Shown here: positions 27,391-33,411 of the stretch, piece by piece
Position numbering within the stretch: position 1 is the first letter of the stretch
Layout: each line of letters opens with the position of its first letter
Assembly: GCA_030621845.1 (NCBI GenBank)
Contig: JAUXHA010000021.1
Location: forward strand, 1 to 33,411
DNA: 33,411 nucleotides
Reading direction: 5' to 3'
Source of the DNA: Spongiibacteraceae bacterium
GTDB taxonomy: Bacteria > Pseudomonadota > Gammaproteobacteria > Pseudomonadales > Dasaniaceae
Notes under the pieces: model-generated
What the model was told of the DNA's origin: nothing
Seen by the model: the letters and a program-made list of their open reading frames with translations, nothing else
Database searches by the model: none
Made by a program: the position numbers and the translations under genes

Positions 27391-29880
27391 TCAGACGCTG
27401 CGTGGCATCAAATTTTGCCTGGCAAGAACGCGGGTAATTATTCTGCGCCAGTACCAGTTAAGTTCATAGTACTCATCATCGAGTACCTCTACCCACTTGT
27501 TGAGTAGCGTTAATTGCAGTGCGCCGACTATCTCTTCTCTGGTTAATTGTAAGCTGTTGATAATGTCACTCAGTTGCACAACTTCTGCCTGGCAAATCAC
27601 CCTGAGTACAAGTAGAACAGTCAGTGATGCATTATCCAAATCATCCGAGGAGGGTAGTTCAGGGAGTTGCACAATGACCTGATCACGTTTATTCAGGTAC
27701 AGTGACTTTGCCCACAGGCCAATAGCGACTTTAGGATTGCCCATGGAAGATCCATGAATAATACGAATAAAGCCGGAGAATACGCGGTCGCCGGGGTCAT
27801 CATAATTACTGTTGTCATATTGTCTCGGAATAACAACTTTACTAAAATCCGGCTCAATATCGGCATTTTGGCAGGAGGTTTTTATCAGGGTTGAAATTTG
27901 CTCGACAGACCATGGCGGCAACTGCATGGTGCTTTTATCGAATAGTCGCCGTGCCCTGGCACGGGTTATGTACTGCCATGTCGCTGTATTAAGCGATAAA
28001 ATCCACAGTAATCCGGGTGTGTGGTTAAAAATTTCAGCCAGTTGATTAAGATCTTGTTGGCCGCCAAAGCAGGGGCGAATAATACGGTGAATGTCATCAA
28101 TTATCATCACTTCAATATCTTTCTTCTTTATTTCCTGGCAGATGCTTTGTGCTGTTGGTTGCTCCTTGTCAATATGTAATTTTCTGGCAAGCTCCTTGAT
28201 TAAAGCGTCATAGCCTTCCTTGGGGCAGGAAACCATAATGGATTTTTTGTCGGTGCCTTTGGATACTCTCTGTAGCAATACGCTTTTTCCGCCGCCTGTT
28301 TCACCGGTGACTATAACGTTGCCGCCAATGCCTGTTTCAATTCTATGGATGATTTTTTTAAGATGGCTGTTGCCCACCATTTCGATCAGTTTGTCGCCAG
28401 TAGAGAGGATTTTCTGTTCCAGTTCTGGAGGCAGAGGTTGGGCATCCGGGTCTTTTTTCTGTTGCTGGTAAGCGCGGGCCATTTCCAGGCCCAATAGACT
28501 GTCCAGAACCTGCTGGCCGGTATTGAAATTGGAAATCCAGTCCATGAATTTCTTGCTGATATTTATTTTTAATATGTAGGCTGCGCCGATAATGCTATAG
28601 AAATAACCAGTGATTCCTCTGCGTTGCTGTCGGACTATGCTGGTGATGAAATTTTGTTGAGGCTCGTTTTCACAGGCCTGAAGGATGATGGGACGCCATA
28701 GTATCAGCAGGATAATCAGTAATAGCAGTAATAATACCTCGTTTGTCAGCAGCGCCCAGGCATAGAGGGTTCCTTCACCGGCGTAATCACGTATAAGGTC
28801 CAGAGTCAGACCATTGATGACTAACCAGGTGCCAAGGTATTGTAGTGAGCGCAGTGTAATACCGCTGGTATCGACATTCAGTGAGTTGGAGCTTCTAGCG
28901 ATCCAGGCATTGATTAACAACACCCCCAGCCAGCTGAGTAAGATCCAGCGCATGGTGATTCTGGCGACTTCAATGAAAAACAGTAAGGCAGGTTGCTCGG
29001 CAAAACTAAATAACAGGCTTAATAATAATAGCCACGCTATCGGTGACCTGACCTGGTCAAAATACCAGATGAATTTGGTCATTCGCAGGTTTCGTTGCGT
29101 TCTTGGTCTGGCCTTCATTAAACTGGCGCGGATTTTGTGCAGCCCCTTTGGTGCCCAGCGCTGCCAAAATCGGAATGCCATAATTGCCAGTATAAGTTGC
29201 ATGAACTGCCACAGAGTGGGCAGGGGAGCAACGGTGAGATCATTAACCAGCGTGTCGAGAAGGTCAGGCAGGGCATGCAGGCGGTAGTGCAAGGTAATCG
29301 TGAGGAAGTCCAGTTCCCGTTTAAATTCTTCTACGCCTTCTACGCCGGTACCTGTCACCTCACTTTTTAATTGTTCGGAGATGGTGTTCATTAAACGCAA
29401 GCGTTGATGATAAAGCGTATCGATGGTGGTAAATAGCTGATCCTGGGTTTGTGGGCGGGTGTAGCTAACAGTATTGTCATTGGCCATTTGCGCCGCTGGC
29501 TGTTGCTTCCAGCTACTCGCCTGGTAGAGATCCGCATTCAGGTCGAAAGCCTTGCTAAGTTTCAGGTACAGGGTGTTGCGTTTAACTTCCTTGCCCTGGT
29601 TCCATTTTATAATCAGTGTATCGACTCTTTCGGCCCAGTATTCGGCCTCTGTTGGGGGCAGAGCCGCTTGCGCCGTTGTTGCTTCATTTAAGGCGGACTG
29701 ATTACTGTGCTCAGGGGGCCCTACTTGCGGTGCTGGTGGTTGTTCTGGCGAGGCAGGGCTGTGCTCAATAGCCGGGGTCGCGGCGGGCTTGGCGGAAATT
29801 TCCTCGGCGACCGAAAGGTTGAGTGAGGTAAGCAGGACGAGCAGGCTAATCAGCGCTGTGCAGTGGCGGGTTAGCGTCAT
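27391..29880 (-). CDS. Membrane-embedded AAA ATPase, ORC/STAND-like C-terminus
   Basis: Function unknown. Layout of 829 residues: signal peptide about 1-25; Pro/Ala/Glu-rich linker to about 75; helical periplasmic region to about 215 (with VDTLIIKWNQGKEVKRNTLYLKL); about six membrane helices between 220 and 445; then a cytoplasmic ATPase. Walker A is GETGGGKSVLL (Lys532), Walker B VMIIDDIHRI (Asp595-Asp596), and LSLNTATW may be sensor 1. The last ~90 residues look like a winged helix (SLTVLLVLRVICQAEVVQLSDII). Cotranscribed with the MscS gene. A perfect minus-strand TATAAT at 29900-29905 lacks a good -35 box. The ATP-binding role is clear; everything beyond is inference. Confidence 0.7.
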   Translation of the reverse strand: MTLTRHCTALISLLVLLTSLNLSVAEEISAKPAATPAIEHSPASPEQPPAPQVGPPEHSNQSALNEATTAQAALPPTEAEYWAERVDTLIIKWNQGKEVKRNTLYLKLSKAFDLNADLYQASSWKQQPAAQMANDNTVSYTRPQTQDQLFTTIDTLYHQRLRLMNTISEQLKSEVTGTGVEGVEEFKRELDFLTITLHYRLHALPDLLDTLVNDLTVAPLPTLWQFMQLILAIMAFRFWQRWAPKGLHKIRASLMKARPRTQRNLRMTKFIWYFDQVRSPIAWLLLLSLLFSFAEQPALLFFIEVARITMRWILLSWLGVLLINAWIARSSNSLNVDTSGITLRSLQYLGTWLVINGLTLDLIRDYAGEGTLYAWALLTNEVLLLLLLIILLILWRPIILQACENEPQQNFITSIVRQQRRGITGYFYSIIGAAYILKINISKKFMDWISNFNTGQQVLDSLLGLEMARAYQQQKKDPDAQPLPPELEQKILSTGDKLIEMVGNSHLKKIIHRIETGIGGNVIVTGETGGGKSVLLQRVSKGTDKKSIMVSCPKEGYDALIKELARKLHIDKEQPTAQSICQEIKKKDIEVMIIDDIHRIIRPCFGGQQDLNQLAEIFNHTPGLLWILSLNTATWQYITRARARRLFDKSTMQLPPWSVEQISTLIKTSCQNADIEPDFSKVVIPRQYDNSNYDDPGDRVFSGFIRIIHGSSMGNPKVAIGLWAKSLYLNKRDQVIVQLPELPSSDDLDNASLTVLLVLRVICQAEVVQLSDIINSLQLTREEIVGALQLTLLNKWVEVLDDEYYELNWYWRRIITRVLARQNLMPRSV

Positions 29881-29960
29881 TGTAAGTTTGCCCGGTGTTA
29901 TTATAAATTATTGAAAACTATAGCATGTTTCAGTTTTTCAGCCTATTCCCCCCGAATACA

Positions 29961-29984
29961 AAAATGCCCGGTGTTATACCGGGC
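29961..29984 (-). terminator. Rho-independent terminator of the MarR gene
   Basis: A perfect 7-bp stem (29966-29972 with 29978-29984) with a 5-base loop is followed, on the minus strand, by ATTTTTG. It lies about 48 bases past the stop of the double-MarR gene on the same strand. Confidence 0.75.
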
Positions 29985-30031
29985 GTGAAGGGGGCAAACG
30001 CTGCCTGCCATCTCTGCTGTTGTCACTGCGA

Positions 30032-31312
30032 TTAGTTATCCAGCTCAGCTGTTAACTGGTCTATCAACGTCAGTAGGGTGTTAGTTTTTTTGCGACCAAG
30101 TCTTTTTTCTAATTCGATGACTATGTTGTCAGGCTGAATGGCAGTGTTGCTTACGATTCGCGCGGCGGCTTTCGAAAACGTGATAGGGGAGTCGTGTTGA
30201 TTTTCCAGAATTCTGCTTAGCTTGTTTCCAGTGTGCGGGGCTGTAGTTTCTTTTTCGCAGAGTGATGCGATAAAAAGCAGTAGCTCTTGCACGGTAAGTC
30301 GACCTTTTGATGGCTCTTTTCCAATCACGGATTCGGCGATGAGAATAGACTTCGGGTCAAAATCATCTAGGGATTGATCGTCTGTTCTAATTTTAGTGTA
30401 GAGATTATTTAGCGTTAGATCAAAATCCCGGTAATTTTTTGTGCCGAGTTGATTCTTGATTTGCGTTTCCAGTACGTTGATAGTGTCTACTGAGTCGCTA
30501 ATTAGCTGCAGGCCATGTCGTGTGAATATTAGCTGTTTTCTATTTGAGGTGGGCGTTACGGTTGAGCGTTTTATATAGCCCTGCGCCTCCAGCTCGTTGG
30601 ATATTCTGGCAATAGCCTGGTTGGAGAGGCTGTTGATTTCAGCGATAGTGTTGATCTTGCTTCCCTTGAGGTCGATATAGGCGAGCACTTGAGTAAAAGA
30701 TGGTTTTAAGTTGTGGTGCCCTTTAGCTATGTTGAGATTGATGAGCTTGGTCTCGAAAAAACGAGATGCTTGCCCAGCGAAGACGGCGAAGGCAAGGTTT
30801 GATGCTGAGAAGGTATCCGGGACGTTTTTTTCCTCAAAAAATATTGAAGGCGTAATGTCGGCGATATGCTCGCTTAGTCTTTTATAGTTATTACTGCCAA
30901 TTAAATTGGAAAACATTATGTTGATGTTTTTGAGCTCTGCGAATGCATCATGTATCATTTGTTTTGCAATGGGGGTGAGCTTGACAAGCTTTGCTCGCCC
31001 ATCGCTTGGGTCAACGTCTCGATAGATGTAGCCTGCTTGTTCGATGGGTCGAAGTGCTTGGTGGCACAGCTGTTTGCTGATACCTTGTAAGGCTGCCAAG
31101 TCAGTAATGCGTATGCCTTTGTTGTCTCGGGCAATTAAAACCATTTGATTTGCAAAGGATGTAGATAGGTTACTGTAACCCTTTTTTTGCAAGGCGTTCA
31201 TTAGCCTGGTTTCGCTAAATCGACCAATAACCATCAGATAGCGAAACAGGTTGTTTTGATATTTTTTCCAAACAACCGCTGATATTGCAGCGCTTCCAGA
31301 TACTTTTGTCAT
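30032..31312 (-). CDS. Tandem double-MarR transcriptional regulator
   Basis: A DNA-binding regulator containing two MarR-like winged-helix units in one chain. The first (about 15-150) has the MarR wing pattern KGIRITDLAALQGISKQLCHQALRPIEQAGYI followed by DPSDGRAKLVKLT. The second (about 170-310) repeats it with KINTIAEINSLSNQAIARISNELEAQGYI and TPTSNRKQLIFT. A further ~100 residues at the C-terminus are unassigned. Typical MarR proteins are about 140-180 residues and act as dimers, so this 426-residue fusion would be an intramolecular dimer. The gene is AT-rich relative to its neighbours (near one-third GC in places). GGG lies before the ATG. Probably controls the adjacent FAD/Mo enzymes, by position. 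Confidence 0.82.
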   Translation of the reverse strand: MTKVSGSAAISAVVWKKYQNNLFRYLMVIGRFSETRLMNALQKKGYSNLSTSFANQMVLIARDNKGIRITDLAALQGISKQLCHQALRPIEQAGYIYRDVDPSDGRAKLVKLTPIAKQMIHDAFAELKNINIMFSNLIGSNNYKRLSEHIADITPSIFFEEKNVPDTFSASNLAFAVFAGQASRFFETKLINLNIAKGHHNLKPSFTQVLAYIDLKGSKINTIAEINSLSNQAIARISNELEAQGYIKRSTVTPTSNRKQLIFTRHGLQLISDSVDTINVLETQIKNQLGTKNYRDFDLTLNNLYTKIRTDDQSLDDFDPKSILIAESVIGKEPSKGRLTVQELLLFIASLCEKETTAPHTGNKLSRILENQHDSPITFSKAAARIVSNTAIQPDNIVIELEKRLGRKKTNTLLTLIDQLTAELDN

Positions 31313-31416
31313 ATTTGCCCGTAAGTTATTTGGATATACTATGTATCTGTTTCAGGCTATGCCAGCCCGATTCCCTCTCATTCAACTGGAATGGTAATAC
31401 GCTGTAATATTTATGG

Positions 31417-32898
31417 CTATAGTGCTCTCTTTGCCGCCGCGCGTCCGGCCATGCGTCCTGAAAATGTTGCATCCCCTACGGATGTTCCGCTGCTGTATCC
31501 TTCTCCCGAGCGCGGTAAGCCACAGGCAGTGCGGCCTGCGGCATAAAGCCCTGGAATAATATCGCCGCCAGCATTGACAACTTCACCGGACGGAAGGGTA
31601 TCTAGCCCACCAAATGTGAAGTAGGGTAATAAGACGCCTCGACCCGGTGTGCAGTCGAAAGCGACATAGGGTGGTTTTATCGGTCTCAACCACTCAGTTG
31701 CCTTATGGAATAAAGGATCGTCACCATTAGCGGCGTGTTGATTATAAAAATCCAGGGTGTGTTTTAGTGTGCCTTTGGCTAGTTTCAGTTCTTCTTCTAA
31801 TTCTTCAATGGTCTCACCTGTTGCCGCGACATCGGCATTGAGTAAGGCGGGGTGGGTGTCGTTTTCATCGGCATTAAGAATGAGGTAAACGCGTCCTTCG
31901 GGTTGCTGTAGTATATGGTGCGCGACGCGGCTGTGATAGCTGTCTTCAGTCACGAAGCGCTGACCTTGTGCGTTAATAAAAATGCCATAGGTTACCTCTG
32001 CCGGTGGGTAGAATGGCATTGATATAAAGCCTTCGTCCATGTGTATGGCTGCACCGCCCACACTTATGCCCATAAGTATGCCTGAGCCCGTATCGCCAGG
32101 GTTGCCAATAGGGATGTTGCCTATGGCAAGTTTTGGCGCAAATTTTTCTAACATTGGTCGGTTCATGCAGAATCCACCATTGCAAAGTATGACGGCTTTA
32201 TTGGCCTTTACTGCGTATTCTACTTGGTTGATTCTGACGATGATGCCATGGATTTGGTTGTTTTCATCGGCGACTAAGCTCAGTGCCCGTGCTTCATTTT
32301 TAACCTCAATGGGGCGTTTTTTGACTTCATTGGATAGCGTCTTAAATAGCAATGCGCCACCATTGTCGCCTTCGCTTTCCGGGCAGTGTCCGCGGGGGCA
32401 AGGCTTGGCCTTTTCTCTGTAGGGCCAGGCGTTTTCGTTACCGGAATACAATAGGCCATCATCGGTCATTGGAACAATGGTGCGTCTTTTATGAAAGGAC
32501 TTTTTAAATGGTACGCCTTTGCTTGTAAGCCACGTAAAGTGCTCTACGCTGCCTTCTGAGTAAGCGTGAACTTTTGCCTGGTCGGCTCTAGGTCCAATGG
32601 AGCTCATAAGGTAATTGAGCATGTCTTCAGTGCTGTCTTCAAAGCCACAGGCTTTTTGAATATCTGTTCCCCCGTTGCCACCGGCATACAGTTCGCCAGA
32701 AGACAGTGCGGTGGAGCCGCCACCATCACTTGCCAGTTCAAAAATCATTACATCGGCGCCTGCATCTGAGGCCTCAATGGCTGCGCAGGCCCCGGCTCCG
32801 CCATAACCGACAATGGCAACGTCGGTTTCGAAATCCCAGCTCGCAATGTCGGATAATCGGTGAGGGATTGATGGGTTTGTCTTGGCTGTATCAGGCAT
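31417..32898 (-). CDS. FAD oxidoreductase, 3-ketosteroid dehydrogenase/fumarate reductase family
   Basis: A flavoprotein oxidising or reducing a carbon-carbon bond. The FAD-binding glycine motif is VAIVGYGGAGACAA, followed by the Glu of the first beta-alpha-beta unit; the C-terminal AAGRTACGLPRSGEGYSSGTSVGDATF is characteristic of 3-ketosteroid delta4-(5alpha)-dehydrogenases and their relatives. Tyr468 and Ser470 align with the Tyr/Ser pair that I recall as catalytic in the Rhodococcus delta4 enzyme. Length 493 aa fits. AAGGGG lies 9 bases before the ATG. No signal peptide. It is 104 bases upstream of the MarR gene and divergent from a molybdoenzyme gene. A steroid substrate is plausible but not shown; other fumarate-reductase-like flavoproteins share the fold. 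Confidence 0.82.
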   Translation of the reverse strand: MPDTAKTNPSIPHRLSDIASWDFETDVAIVGYGGAGACAAIEASDAGADVMIFELASDGGGSTALSSGELYAGGNGGTDIQKACGFEDSTEDMLNYLMSSIGPRADQAKVHAYSEGSVEHFTWLTSKGVPFKKSFHKRRTIVPMTDDGLLYSGNENAWPYREKAKPCPRGHCPESEGDNGGALLFKTLSNEVKKRPIEVKNEARALSLVADENNQIHGIIVRINQVEYAVKANKAVILCNGGFCMNRPMLEKFAPKLAIGNIPIGNPGDTGSGILMGISVGGAAIHMDEGFISMPFYPPAEVTYGIFINAQGQRFVTEDSYHSRVAHHILQQPEGRVYLILNADENDTHPALLNADVAATGETIEELEEELKLAKGTLKHTLDFYNQHAANGDDPLFHKATEWLRPIKPPYVAFDCTPGRGVLLPYFTFGGLDTLPSGEVVNAGGDIIPGLYAAGRTACGLPRSGEGYSSGTSVGDATFSGRMAGRAAAKRAL

Positions 32899-32923
32899 AA
32901 CGTATACCCCTTTAACATGATTG

Positions 32924-32939
32924 CAGTATTTAAATACTG
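32924..32939. promoter_or_regulatory. Perfect 16-bp palindrome, candidate operator
   Basis: CAGTATTTAAATACTG is fully self-complementary and lies 26 bases before the flavoprotein ATG, where a -10 region or transcription start would fall. It overlaps a second palindrome, CTGATATCAG (32937-32946). Size and symmetry fit a MarR-type site; binding is not shown. The surrounding 32900-33030 is AT-rich with runs of TATA. Confidence 0.5.
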
Positions 32940-33172
32940 ATATCAGTTTTGTGTTTATTAAGTGGATCTCTGACTGTGTTAAATCAACTATATAGTAAAT
33001 ATATATGTATTAATAGTATATATCTGTTGTAAATATTAGTCACGTTCTAGTAATATGGTTTGCAAGGTTTGCAGGGTTTAGGGTAAATTATTAAAGGAAC
33101 GATCACTGGCGAGAAAAACCGGTGACGTTATTTGCTTAAAAAGGGAAGACTGACTGTTCGGAGACAACCATT

Positions 33173-33411
33173 ATGGCCAACGACACACCAGTGACACTTT
33201 CACGCCGCCGCTTTATCAAGGCGGCCAGCACTTTTGCGGTAGTGACGGGTAGTGGCTTGCCGCTATTTCATTTTCGCCAGGCCCAGGCGGCTATCGATGG
33301 CAGTCGCAAGCCCGCCAAGCTGGGCAATTGGGAAGACCTTTATCGCCAGCGCTGGAGTTGGGACTATATCGCCAAGGGCTCCCACGGCTGGGTTAATTGC
33401 CGCAGTGCCTG
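33173..33411 (+). CDS. Tat-exported molybdopterin oxidoreductase, 3' end missing
   Basis: Start of a catalytic subunit of the DMSO-reductase superfamily, probably the type II branch (nitrate reductase NarG, ethylbenzene and steroid C25 dehydrogenases). The first 79 codons are in view. They show a twin-arginine signal (LSRRRFIKAAS), a hydrophobic stretch and likely cleavage after AQA, then NWEDLYRQRWSWDYIAKGSH and an iron-sulfur-ligand-like HGWVNCRSAC segment cut by the window end. That segment shows His-x4-Cys and is consistent with the FS0 cluster of this family. GGAG lies 9 bases before the ATG. It diverges from the flavoprotein gene. Confidence 0.75.
   Translation, partial: MANDTPVTLSRRRFIKAASTFAVVTGSGLPLFHFRQAQAAIDGSRKPAKLGNWEDLYRQRWSWDYIAKGSHGWVNCRSA

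Noticed and set aside
28814-29287. 157-codon plus-strand frame
   Set aside because: It lies entirely inside the membrane region of the ATPase gene on the other strand; its composition is that of an antisense shadow.
29889-29977. Repeated 13-mer TGCCCGGTGTTAT at 29889 and 29965
   Set aside because: Only two copies; one is half of the MarR terminator hairpin. Too short to call a repeat family.
1-33411. tRNA/rRNA genes, CRISPR arrays, intact insertion sequences
   Set aside because: None found by reading for their hallmarks (cloverleaf with CCA, regular short repeats, transposase motifs).

Overview
This is a chromosomal window from a Gammaproteobacterium. The run leuB-asd-fimV-truA-trpF-(trpBA)-accD-folC-SPOR-cvpA-purF-metZ matches the conserved block known from Pseudomonas. 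The insertion of trpBA after trpF, together with MiaE, MetZ, a TgpA-type transglutaminase and a possible steroid-type flavoprotein, suggests a Cellvibrionales/Spongiibacteraceae-like marine relative. That placement is inferred from gene order and was not computed.

Left part (1-15110, all + strand): biosynthetic housekeeping genes. They are leuB (5' end cut off by the window) and asd for leucine and aspartate-family synthesis; a large acidic FimV polar hub protein behind a structured 360-base leader; truA; a trpF-trpB-trpA run followed by accD and folC; a SPOR-domain protein; cvpA-purF with a likely promoter of their own; and metZ.

Middle part (15238-19112, + strand): a compact three-gene operon of MoxR ATPase, DUF58 protein and membrane transglutaminase (TgpA type). 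A 618-base gap follows, facing the convergent aconitase gene acnB (- strand). The gap holds a striking ~170-base imperfect inverted repeat. acnB has a clear sigma70-type promoter and a leader of about 87 bases. Divergent from it lie a DUF1289 protein, a lipoprotein with a zinc-protease HExxH motif, the tRNA hydroxylase MiaE and a Bax-like glucosaminidase lipoprotein. Several of these genes overlap by a few bases.

Right part (26452-33411): a minus-strand pair consists of a membrane-embedded AAA ATPase with a probable winged-helix tail and an MscS-family channel. The ATPase gene is upstream, and its stop lies 9 bases before the mscS start. Next come a double-MarR regulator (AT-rich, with an intrinsic terminator) and an FAD enzyme of the 3-ketosteroid dehydrogenase/fumarate reductase family. 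Across an AT-rich divergent promoter region with a perfect 16-bp palindrome begins a Tat-exported molybdopterin enzyme, cut by the window end. This last group looks like a regulated catabolic or redox cluster, possibly for steroid-like substrates, that continues to the right.

The two parts most deserving follow-up are the ATPase/MscS pair and the double-MarR/flavoprotein/molybdoenzyme cluster. No tRNA, rRNA, CRISPR array or intact insertion sequence was seen.
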